Assembly (NCBI GenBank): GCA_950022295.1
Contig: OX465597.1
Location: 398,169,016 to 398,233,015 of the forward strand
DNA from: Bromus sterilis
Lineage: Eukaryota > Streptophyta > Magnoliopsida > Poales > Poaceae
Direction: 5' to 3'
Length of the DNA: 64,000 nt
Each line of letters opens with the position of its first letter. The first letter of the stretch is position 1. The position numbers and the translations under genes are program-made. The notes under the pieces were generated by a model. The model worked only from the letters and a program-made list of their open reading frames with translations, searched no databases and was not told the DNA's origin. Shown here in pieces: positions 23,666 through 34,222 of the stretch.

Positions 23666-25072
23666 GGCGCGACACACACCGACCAGTGCCGCGAGGGCGC
23701 GCCGCCGCCTGCAGAGCCTTGCCGCCGGCTATTCGAGCTTCCGGCGGTCGTGTTCCCTTGGTCGCCCGCGACTAACGCTTATCATCTCAAGGCGCTCATC
23801 GCCGAATGTTTCTACAATCGAGTAATCAAGCATAAAGCGATGATGATGATGATGATGATGATATGGATCGATCGGTCGATGGATTGATGTAGTCCTGTTC
23901 GCGCGCTCAGATGGGATGAAGCTTTCTGATCCATGACCCTCCTTTCCGTCATAACGTCCGTCGCCCGTATGCCACTGTGCGCGACCGTATTTGAATTTTG
24001 ATTTGGATTTTTGGATGCCATACCCTACTATGTGTCAGACCTTTGCGCATATCCCAGCAACTGTACCAATGAACAAGATTTCGAGATCATATACACCCAT
24101 GATCAGAATAGCCGGGTCCATGAATAGTTGGCATGTTTAGAGAGTGGCTTTTTGGGTCATAGGTGAATTTGCTCCTATTAGTAATACAGACATCATTTCA
24201 AAAAGTAAATAAAATCAAAAAAATCGGATTTTTTGTATGATGCAAGATGGTCATGTGTGCGAAGTCCATGCCAAAATTCATGAAGTTTGAACAGTCGAGT
24301 AATTCTCGGAAAAAATGACAAAATTTGGGACTGTGAGGATTTTTGGAAAATGACATTATTCATCAAGAATCAAGATGATCATGGGTTTTTGAAAATCGAA
24401 TGTCGAAATTCCATGAAATTTTGCACGAATGTCACATGCATGAGCATGTTGCATTCCACAAGAATTCAATTTCTTTTGATTTGCTTTGCATTTTTTTTGA
24501 ATTTTCTAGTTAGTGGGTGCATATGTCTGCGTGAGCCGTTTGGGATTTTCGGCATGTTTATGTAAATAAACCCTATATTGTCGCACCGCGTCGTTGTTGG
24601 TTGCAGTAGGTTATTTTTTATTCAATGAATAGCTTACTCCTATTACTTTAGGTGTCCCACTTAGTTAGTGCACTGGTTGACATGATTTGTTGCTTCTAAT
24701 TTTCATAAACTGGTATATTCAAAATGAATACATAGAAAACCAGTATTAGCCAGTAAGGTGACATGATTTGTTGCCGTTCATAGGAATTAGTCAGAAATCA
24801 GTTATCAAAGTAGAACACCAGTATTTACCAGTTTATGTGTGTTGCTGTAGCGCTTAGGTAGTATACATGGATGTATCTGTGGATCACTCGTGCTTGTTAT
24901 TAACAGCTTCTTCGTTGTCTCGGCAGCAATTTCCTCCACCATCGTCTGCGTCGCCGTCTCACGCCATATGGAATAAGTACAGTGTACAACCAATTGGTCA
25001 CGCTGATGTCAAGAAAAAATAGGTAGTTAGTAGTAGGATTTAGAAAAACTAACGCTACATAAGGCTGGTCAC
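23666..25072. other. Non-coding interval
   Basis: Contains a short GAT trinucleotide run at 23839-23862 and an AT-rich block at about 24190-24560 resembling high-copy non-coding repeat DNA. No supported gene on either strand; frames up to 92 codons have no recognisable content. Confidence 0.4.
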
Positions 25073-25346
25073 AATGGGGAGTAACTTAGACTAGTAACAT
25101 ACACGGATTTCGAGTCTATGTTACTACTTTCACAATGGGTAGTAACATATATGTAGTGTCATATAAGACTTCATTTATTAGATTTTAGACTCATATTGTC
25201 TTGGTATGTGTGATGTTACTCAAAGAGCTAGTAACTAGCTAAATTACTACAACCATCTCTCTCCTCATTAACTCATTGCCACATAAGCAAAAAATGCTGA
25301 GTTGAACTCTATGTTACTGCTAAGTTACTCCCCATTGAAGCCAGTC
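25073..25346. mobile_element. Tourist-like MITE (PIF/Harbinger type)
   Basis: 274 bp with inverted termini GGCTGGTCACAATGGGGAGT and the complement of GACTGGCTTCAATGGGGAGT, extended by AACTTAG, flanked by TAA on both sides (25070-25072, 25347-25349). Confidence 0.85.
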
Positions 25347-25621
25347 TAATAATTAACGTGTCGGATGTGAAGTTATAGGAGACCAGACCCGAGGTCAGTG
25401 ATGAAACGGCCGCGGCATGCAACCGTTGTAGATGCTGCATTTGTCCGGCCGTCCGGGGTAATTAAGCTTGGGGAGTTCAAACGTGGTAGTACGACGGATC
25501 GAGCAAGGTGCCCAGCAGGTTTTGAGGCGTTGCAAAGAATGCATCGGGAGAAGAATTGTTCAGGTTTTACAGTCTACCGAGGGTAAAAGAGGATAACGTT
25601 TCCATTATATCGATTTTATAA

Positions 25622-25898
25622 GGGCTCTTCCAATGCATTATTTTTTAGCACAATATCATAGAAGCAATAAAAACTTAAGATACAACCCTACAATGCATTG
25701 TTTCTTAGAGGTTTATCTTATTTAATGATTTTAGCTTCATGCATAAATGTAATTGGTCTAACCATACTTTTTGCATATGGCCACGTACAAGAGTTGTATC
25801 TTAGCTAAGATACAACCTCTTTCTTTCTTCATTAAATAGTATGCCACATAAGAAAAATGCCTATGATAGGTGCTAAGATACAAGCATTGAGAGTGCCA
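25622..25898. mobile_element. Tourist-like MITE, second family
   Basis: Termini GGGCTCTTCCAATGCA and the complement of TGGCACTCTCAATGCT, with matching subterminal TTAGCAC/GTGCTAA blocks, and TAA on both sides (25619-25621, 25899-25901). The interior carries the palindrome GTTGTATCTTAGCTAAGATA. The termini pair with small offsets. Confidence 0.75.
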
Positions 25899-26297
25899 TA
25901 AAGGAGTCCGGGACTCAAACGACGAAAATGTTTCTTTAAGTACTCTAGCCTACGTACCTGGCATATAAGATGCTCCGGACTCTGCTCGGTTATACATATG
26001 TGACTTGGTTTTTCCTTTTTTTTCACGGAGTACGTATTCAGTTGTAATATGTTTGTGACATCTACGAAGGCTGGTGTAAGTTGTATTCTTCCTACGTGAG
26101 ATCCAACTCCCTTAATTTGAGTTTAAATTGGCTCGTGAGATCTATGAAGGGTGGCGTGAGTAGGATTCTTTCCACGTGAGATCCATCTTTCGTTGTGCAA
26201 ACCTGAGATACATAGATCTTGGTCGAATCTTAGCCGTTGAGACAACCTGACTCTTTAATGATATATCTTGACCGTTCGTTTTCTATCGTTTTAAGTA
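25899..26297. other. Interval with a diverged local duplication
   Basis: Two copies of a roughly 55-bp segment containing TACGTGAGATCCA / CACGTGAGATCCA occur at about 26055-26115 and 26132-26190. No gene is visible. It separates the MITE at 25622 from the Stowaway at 26298. Confidence 0.5.
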
Positions 26298-26391
26298 CTC
26301 CCTCCGATCCATAATAAGTGTCGCTCATTTTGTACTAAGTTAGTACAAACTTTATACTAAATGATCGACACTTATTATGGATCGGAGGGAA
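26298..26391. mobile_element. Short Stowaway MITE
   Basis: 94 bp with CTCCCTCCGATCCATAATAA at the left and its near-perfect complement ending GGATCGGAGGGA at the right, flanked by TA. It is almost entirely an inverted repeat. Confidence 0.9.
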
Positions 26392-26743
26392 TATATAATA
26401 AATGAATGTGAACGTCAAAGAAGACGTCGAGATCGATTTGCCACAAAGAATGTTTCTGGCAAATACAAAAGGTTGATTACAATGTGTAGCAATGCTTGAG
26501 TTAATGGGATATTCACTATGAATGATCCAAAATGTTATCAATACCGTGACTTCCTCAAATCCTACATTTAAAAAAGTGGTGTAATTGGTACAACAAGAAG
26601 GTTTTAAAAAACATATAGATACTAGTGTCTCGTAATCTGAATTCTCAATTTGATGGATGATCAAAGTGATTTTAGACTTAGCCAAAATATTGAGAAACAT
26701 GCATTAGCATGAAACTGAGTGGAAGCTTAATAGTTTCTTAAAC

Positions 26744-26975
26744 TTAATATGTGGACGACATATTTTAAGTGGGAGCTATGGGAGTATTATATCCTGAACT
26801 TAATATGTGTATGGAATATTTGAGTGGGAGTTGTGTGGATGTTATCCTAGTCTTATATGTGGCTGATATATTTGAGTGGGAGCTATATGGATGTTAACAT
26901 GAACTTAATATGTGCATGACATATTTAAGTGGGAGAATGACAACATTCTCATATATGGATAACATATTGTGAATG
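26744..26975 (+). repeat. Four to five degenerate 50-55 bp repeats with polypurine-like motif
   Basis: Units begin near 26744, 26799, 26853, 26904 and (partial) 26954. The first four each contain a TATGTG...ATATTT block followed by (A/G)AGTGGGAG. The real polypurine tract of this element (27928-27939) has the same AGTGGGAG core. Confidence 0.7.
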
Positions 26976-27927
26976 GTGTAGTTGGTATTAATGATTATTT
27001 GAATCTTTCATAAATGAAGATGAATAAGTATTAAGCATTGAAAATCTATTAAGATGGATTATTGCGTTTAATAACATTGAGTCGGAGTACTTTCCTGGAT
27101 AAAAGACTGAAGGAGTTCGGAATGGGACAAGTCAAGAAGATAGTTCTTAATTGTATATCCAAGAAAAGTATCGAGTTAATCTCAGTACAAGAAAAATGGT
27201 TAAATAAAAAGAAAGAAATTGATGTGGTACATCCTTTATGCCTCTGTCATAGGTTCTTTCACATAAAACCAAAGTTATGTACTCGACGTAATGTGACCCA
27301 AGTTCTTAGCAAGAACAACATGTTGTGATATGATTTATGAGTAAATCATTGAACAAAGAGTTAATTTTATCCTTTAGTGTCTGGGAGAACTGAGGATATA
27401 TCTCTAATTTATAAAGGATAGTGAACTTGACCATAAATGTTATGTTGGTTCAAGTTCTGACACTAACCTAGAAAATTGAGATAACATGCTAATAAATGTC
27501 TAAGTTGAAAGAAACATGGTTAGACATCAAAGTTGCATACAATGCACTAAGATTAAATCTAGATTCATAAGGCTACTCTGAAAGTAGCAAAGTGTTAAAT
27601 TTGGCTTAAGAAGTTTGACTTCTGATTGAGTGAGTTTTCAGTGTGCAAGACTAAGTAAAGGTCCACGTGATCCAACTGTTTTCATTGCTGAAACACAACG
27701 AACGCAGTCTCACTACACCACCAAATATATATACCTCATCATTATATTGGATAATGAAGTAATGTCAAACTAGGTGCCTTAATGATTTTCAAAAGGACTT
27801 ACGGACCTGAATGGTACAGACCGTTGATACAACCTTTTCCATAGGAAATCATGATCAATAAACATATACATGATATGGAGTTATGATCCATAGAGAAAAA
27901 TGCAACTAGATTATTTGTCCTCTAGTC

Positions 27928-27939
27928 CAAGTGGGAGAC
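27928..27939 (+). other. Polypurine tract of the Copia element
   Basis: CAAGTGGGAGAC directly abuts the LTR start TGTTGGG, the arrangement known for BARE-type Copia elements. Confidence 0.85.
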
Positions 27940-29674
27940 TGTTGGGAATGTGCCCTAGAGGCAAATAAAATATGTTTATTAGCATATTCCATTAGTTCAT
28001 AATAAGTTTTATGTTATAGCTGTATTAAGCGGAAACATTAATACACATGTGGTATAAAATAACCAGGTCCCTAGTTAACTCTAGTACTAGTCCGTTGGAA
28101 AATCTCATGATCAAGGTTTCCTGATCATGAGGTATGAACCTCCTATTGACAATGGAGTCGTACATTGGGAGAATGATATGATGGACACACACCCACCAGA
28201 AGTGTTGCAATGTGATCGAGTCACATAAGTTCAACATTGCGATAACTATAACGTAGTAACCAGATCCTTTGACCATAATGATCATACGTAATGGCTATCT
28301 ATGAGGATGCTTTGATTTGCAACCCACCGCATGATTGAAATATGCTGGCCATAAAGGTGTACTTTGGGTATCCAAAATAGATATGTTGATGAGTATGCAA
28401 ATAGATCAAGCGGGGATTTGTCCATCCGAGTGAAAGATAGGTACTCTGGGCCCACTCGGTGATATTGCATCATAAAGTTTGCAAACGTGTGACTAGGTCA
28501 TGGGGTTGCAATATCACGGGAACGAGTAAACATGTTTGTTGGTAACAAGGATGAACTAGGTATATGGGATACCAACGATCAAACCTTGGACAAGCAAAGT
28601 ACCGTAGGCAAAGGGAACATGCTCAACGTTAAACGGATCCAACAACGATAAAGTTCATTCGATGGAAGCGCAGGGGCCATCTAGGATTGTAACCAGGTCT
28701 GATCGATGGTCATTGATCAAGAGAGTGTCTTGATCATGTCTGTTGTTTCCCGGACCGTAGGGGTGTCACACTTAAGGGTATTCGACGCATTAAGGATTGA
28801 TTCGGGATCACCGGAGAAATAAGAGAGGACACCGAAATTGTTCCGGTGGAGGCTAGAAATTGTTCTGGGTATTTTGAAAGGTTCAAAATATTATTTAATA
28901 ATGTTTAAATATGTTTTCTTATTAAATTAAAAGAATTAAATATTAAAATATAATTAAAAATGGAAGAAAATGCATATGGGCCTAAAGAGGTCCATTAGGG
29001 GAAGAGGGAGTCTCCCCCTTGGGCCAAGGCGCCAAGGAAAGGGGCCCACCCCCCACCCCCTTTAGGGTGCGCCACCCCCCCTCCCCTTGGGATTAGTCCC
29101 ACATGGGAAGTGGAGGGGTAGGGTGCCCTTTTTCTTCATGAAATTTTGAGACAAGTTTCTCATCTCTCTTCCTCCTTTCTCCTTCTTCGAGTGGACTCCC
29201 ATTGTTTGGATTCTACACTTGGTTGGGGATTTCTCCACCATACGCACGTCGTCGTGCTGCTGGAATCGGGATCTGGATCCATCTTCTTTCCGCTGCTCGC
29301 CTGGTTCAGAGCCCGGAGGGAACGTCGGGTACACCGTATGTGTGTAATCCCACGAGGCACTACACTTGTGGTGCTACTTCCTCATCGTGGTTGTATCGCG
29401 ACGTCTTCACCGACAATGTTCCGAAGGGGACGCAATCCTGTCATCGGTCTACAAGGACCGGGTGGCTTCTGGAGTCATCGTGGATCTGCGCGACATCGGG
29501 GATTGCCGATACGACTACACCAACCACGTTCACATAGGAACGTTTCCTGCTTAACGGGCTACATACTGTTATGTGATCTATTTACACCCGTTACTTACAT
29601 CGCCATAGCATAGGTCTTGGGTATGGTTCTCGTAGGTTATGAAAAAATATTGTTTTCTACCCTGAACCCCGACA
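27940..29674 (+). repeat. 3' LTR of Copia (BARE/WIS-type) element
   Basis: 1735 bp, TGTTGGGAATGTGCCCTAGA at the start and CTGAACCCCGACA at the end. It aligns along its length with the solo LTR at 48859-50652 (minus). The promoter region (about 29050-29130) lacks about 30 bp, including the TATA box, that the solo LTR keeps. Open frames of up to 155 codons at 29146-29613 lie in the transcribed LTR part and match no protein. Confidence 0.9.
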
Positions 29675-31436
29675 TTTTCCTCACTTAAGGGCAACACTCT
29701 ATATATTACAAGAATATAAAGAAGATCTTCACACTTTACAAGAAGTACTCAACATAAAGAAAGATGAAAACCATCATGATGTATGCAAATGTATGCCTCT
29801 GCCAGTGTAGTAGGATATGCAATGATACTAGCGCATCATATAGCAATAATAAGGGCAAAGCCCAACTATCATGCGGCTCCTCGATCAAGCAAAAGCATGT
29901 TTTACATGAAGATCAAATCATGAGATGGTGGATGTTACATGGCAATGTATTTCGGAAAGGCTATGGAAATGCCTTGATAGTTAGGTATGGTGGCTGTTTT
30001 GAAGAAGATATAAGGAGGTTTATGATGATGGTACAAATCATGCCAAGGGTTTGGATGCACCAGCGAAGTATGAACCAACTCTCAAGGTGAGAAAGGGCAA
30101 TGCACGGTACCGAAGAGGCTAGCAAAATATGGAAGGTAGAAGTGCCAAAAGTTGAATAATTGCATTAGTCCAAAGAACTCATGCACTTATCATCGGCAAC
30201 TCTCTATCTAATCAGGAGGCTCACAAAGAGTCAAGTACCCCGAGGAGGAGTGTATGGGGGTTCGATTATCCTTGCGCATCCTCGACCCATGGTACGTGAG
30301 GGTACTATATATATTCCAACCCCTCTAGAGGTTAGCGATCCATCTAGTATCTAGATTTCTCAACTAATTTTTGTAGTTTTCGAAAATAAGCACGGATTGC
30401 CCAAAATACGACACCTATCACTAATAGGCTAAAGCTCTTGGCACCAAAAGTCCAAACATTACTCAAATCAATACCTCAAAACTATTGAAAGTTACCACTA
30501 CACTTGTAATAGCAACCTTAATTATCTACTCATGCAAGACACACAACTCAGTGCAACAAGACCACTCTCTAAACAAGATAAGCATGAAAACTCAAGAGAG
30601 TTCCTAAATCAACCTAAATAAAATCTCTTAAAAGTATAAGCATGAAAACTAAGAGCTAAGCATGACGGAAGCTATGAAAAGATAAAGAAACACACAAAAA
30701 GATAAGCATGAAAACCTATGTTGTGTTCTAGGGTGGAGTGGAGCGAGTTTCTCTCTCAAAAAATGAAAGCTAGTATCCAACTTGTTATGAACAGCAAGCA
30801 AAACTAAATAAAATAAAAATTAAAGAGCGAGACACTCCAAGTTTTGCACATAATATATGAAGTGATAAAAATTATAGCATGGAGAAGGACGAACTGATGA
30901 TTATTGATGGAGAAAGGAAAGCACGAGGGCATCCCCAAGCTTAGATGCCTGAGTCTCCTTGGATATTTCTTGGGGTGCATGGGGGAATCCCCAAGCTTGA
31001 GCGCTTGACACTCCCGAATCTTCTTTCTTCATCTTCCTTCACATACTTGAAAACTCCCTTCATACGAAACTCATCATAAGCTAATTAGAGTGGTTAATAC
31101 CACTGATAAAATAACTTTTCTCCACTAGAAATAAAGATATTCTTGAAGAGACACCGTTTCTCAAGATTGCCAAAAAGTTTTTGCAAAAAAAGAAATCTTA
31201 AGGTTGGCAAAACGATGAAAACGCAAAACGTGGCAGAATCTGTGAAAAACTGACCATCAGGTAGTAAATAATTTTTTCGTGGTACTTCTGCAACTCAAAT
31301 CAAAAAACTCAGAACAGACACATGAAATCTTATTGTATAGAGCATACTATGAAAAAAAATTAGATCAAAAAGATGATCTGGTGAGTTTTGGCTAATTTTT
31401 CCGTCAAGGGGACATAATCTGTTTCTGGACAGCATG
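29675..31436 (-). mobile_element. Athila-like non-coding DNA, copy 1
   Basis: A direct repeat of this stretch (29812-31189) recurs at 32256-33237 and, past the inserted LTR-C nest, at 55681-55745. Motifs such as CATCCCCAAGCTTAG are familiar from untranslated parts of Triticeae Athila elements. The gag piece next to it reads on the minus strand, which sets the orientation. No coding capacity seen. Confidence 0.55.
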
Positions 31437-31846
31437 TCACAACTTTTGAACTTTCTTGCAATCTGAGGCTAAGACTTGGCACAAAGCTTGAAAATAAAGA
31501 TACAATGATGTTGCTACAGTAGTAACAAAGATACCATGGATAGCATTCATGGGTGTAGTTTTCCTTTTCTCAGGGGAAGAAGTTCTAATTTTTAGCATCT
31601 GTACATCATGAGCTATATTGTCTACCTTCAATGAGAGACTTTCTAGTTTCTCTTCTACACTCTTGTTGAAGGCTTTCTGAGAAGTGATAAAGTCCTTAAG
31701 CATGCTCTCTAATTCAGAAGTGGAGTTTTTGGTGCTAGGATAAGTGTTTATTGTCTCATAGTTGTTGGATGGGAACGGTCTAAAATTGCTATCAAAATTA
31801 CTCCTATAGGCATTATTATTAAAGGTGTTCCTAGAAATAAAATTAA
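31437..31846 (-). pseudogene. Athila-type gag fragment
   Basis: Minus-strand frame with NTFNNNAYRSNF, RPFPSNNYETINTYPSTKN, LKDFITSQKAFNKSVEEKLE and LKVDNIAHDVQMLKIRT, a coiled-coil stretch typical of the gag middle part in Sabrina-type Athila retrotransposons. After PMNAI the sequence leaves the family pattern and soon stops (31437), with no zinc knuckle or pol following. On the upstream side it is cut by a CACTA terminus at about 31847. It is therefore a broken fragment of a retroelement capsid gene, not a host gene. Confidence 0.8.
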
Positions 31847-32252
31847 CATCAACTGTGATGACTATACATTGTAGTGTTACAACATTTGGATATCATGTTA
31901 CAAATTGTGTTTTTAAGCTTAAAAATGTGTTACCACTTGTGTTACTATAGTAACAAAAACATGTTACTAGCAATGTTCTACATCTACAAAAATATGTTAC
32001 TATGAGTGTTACTATAGTTAAAAAATGTGTTACCGGTGTGTTTGGTAACACATAATATGCATGTTACTATATCAAATTTGTAACACAATTTTTAACATAT
32101 AGTAACATCTACTATATGTGAGAATAGACACCACTTAGTAACATGATCTAATGGAACACATCTCAAGATGTGTTACTATATTGCCTAGTAACACTCTTTT
32201 GGGGCTATAGTAACATAACACTGTGTTACCAAAGCTCTGTCCTGCTGTAGTG
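31847..32252 (-). mobile_element. CACTA-type terminal fragment
   Basis: On the minus strand the right edge begins CACTACAGCAGGACAGAGC at 32252. The sequence inward is full of subterminal repeats of the type TGTTACTATAGTAACA. The opposite terminus was not found near 31847, so one end is missing. The triplet after it is GTA. Confidence 0.7.
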
Positions 32253-32255
32253 GTA

Positions 32256-33237
32256 GCGGGATATGCAATGATACTAGCGCGTCATGTAGCAATGATGAGG
32301 GCAAAGCCCAACTAGCATGCGGCTCCACGATCAAGCAAAATCATGTATGACATGAATATCAAGTCATGAGATGGTAGATGTTGCATGGCAATGTATCTCG
32401 GAAAGGCTATGGAAATGCCTTGATAGGTAGGTATGGTGGATGTTTTGAGGAAGATATAAGGAGGTTTATGATGACAGAGTGTATCATGTCAAGCGTTTGT
32501 ATGCACGGGCGAAGTATGCGCCAACTCTCCAAATGAGAAAGGTCAATGCACGGTACCTAAGAGGCTAGCAAAATATGGAAGGTGGAAGTGCCAACAATCG
32601 AATACTCGCATTAGTCCAAAGAACTCATGCACTTATTATCGGTAACTCTCTGTCTAGTTAGGAGGTTCAAAAAGAGACAAGTACCCCGAGGAGGAGTGTA
32701 TGTGAGTTTGGTTATCCTTGTGCATCCTCGACCCTTGGTACGTGAGGGTGTTCTATATATTCCAACCCCTCCAGAGGTTAGCGATCCATCTAGTAGCTAG
32801 AGTTCTCAACAGATTTTTATAGTTTTTGAAAATAAGCACGGATTTCCCAAATTACGACACATATCACTAATAGTCTCAAGCTCCTGACACCAAAATTCCA
32901 AACATTACTCAAATCAATACCTCAAAACTATTTCAAGTTACTACTACACTTGTAATAGCAACCTTAATTACCTACTCATGAAAGACACACAACTCAGTGC
33001 AACAAGCCAACTCTCTAAACAAGGTAAGCATGATAACTCAAGAGATTTCCTAAATCAACCTAAATAAAAGCTCTTAAAAAGATAAGCACGGAAACTAAGA
33101 TCTAAGCATGACAGTAGCTATGCAAAGATGAAGAGCACGCACAAAAATAAAAGATAAGCATGCAAGCCTATGTTGTGTTCTAGGGTGGAGTGGCGTGTGA
33201 TTCTCTCCCAAACTGATTAGAGTGGTTAGTACCCCAT
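32256..33237 (-). mobile_element. Athila-like non-coding DNA, copy 2 (first part)
   Basis: Diverged direct repeat of 29812-31100 or so. About 300 bp of copy 1 (roughly 30775-31080, including the CCCCAAGCTT motifs) are absent here. It is split at 33237 by the solo LTR-C and resumes at 55681. Confidence 0.7.
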
Positions 33238-34222
33238 TGTAACAGCCCAGATTTCACAAAAATTAAAAAAATTGTTTTCTGCGCGAATTGTTTGATTGTC
33301 TGATTTGGTTGCGGTGTTTGCATCCCCGATTTATCGATCAGCGATTATTTTCCCCCTCTTATCTCGTACCGAACGGAGACCGACCCTTGCCACCCTGACA
33401 CTCGACCTTTGCGGCACCGGGTTTTCACCCGAGCACCGTCGCAACCCGCACAAGACCAGCGATCGCCATCGGAACGAAAAAACCCCATTTAATAATTAAA
33501 TGGGTTATTTATTGGGCGTCATAAAATATTCTCGGAACGGTATCGAAGTGAGGTACGACTGACGGGCTCGACGCATTGAGCGCATGGTTCGATATTTCGC
33601 CCGAATCGGAGGTCGTGTGCACTCCCGGCAGTCAGAAACGTGGAGTATCGGACGCGAGGGAAAAAAACCCGAGGGATTTTGCGTAAACTTACCAGCCAGA
33701 CCCCCTATATAAAGACCACCACTCTCCCACCCCTTTCTAGGGTTTCCCCTAAGCCAAAATTGCAGCCACCACCTCACAATGTCCAGATCTGCCCCAAATA
33801 CCCCCAAAATCCTGAAACCCTAGCCCCTTTAGCTCCCAGCCGTCAGATCTGAGGATCTAAGGGCCAGGAGCGCGCCACGTGCCCCTCTGGCCTCCCACCG
33901 CTGCAGCCAGCGCGCCCGGGCCTCGCAGGTCTGCCGCTGCGGCCCGCTCGGGCCCATCCGGGTCGTGTCGCCGCCCGTGGAAGTCGCCTCCACCGCGGAG
34001 ACGCCCGCCGCCTCGCGTCTCCGGCGAGAAGTCGCCGGCCGGCTGCCACGCCATGCCTCCTCCTCATTTGCGCCCCCTTTCCTCCTCCTTCTCCTCTTCC
34101 CCCTGACCTCCTCCTCTTCTCCAGGTCGCTCCGGCTTCGCTGCCATGGCTCGGGCCGGAGCCGTCACGGCCTCGCCACTGTCCGCCACTGCGCTCGAGGA
34201 GCTCCCCGACCTGCACCCTGGC
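33238..34222 (+). repeat. Solo LTR-C (+), first segment
   Basis: Start of the LTR through its promoter and GC-rich block. GC-rich frames at 33840-34200 on both strands are compositional. The last five bases, CTGGC, are duplicated at 37900-37904 by the next insertion. Confidence 0.88.
33706..33714 (+). promoter_or_regulatory. TATA box of LTR-C (+)
   Basis: TATATAAAG, about 470 bp into the LTR, followed by CTAGGGTTTCCC. The minus-strand LTR-C has the equivalent box at 37423-37431. Confidence 0.65.

Larger units (their letters stand above)
26392..27939 (+). mobile_element. 3' internal part of a Copia (BARE/WIS-type) element
   Basis: Assigned because it runs into a polypurine tract and a 3' LTR on the plus strand. 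No intact reverse transcriptase or RNase H domain is left; frames are short (longest 88 codons at 27062-27328) and unrecognised. A tandem array of motifs like AATATGTGNATGACATATTT followed by AAGTGGGAG lies at about 26744-26975. The 5' half of the element is missing and the exact left edge is not clear. Confidence 0.6.
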
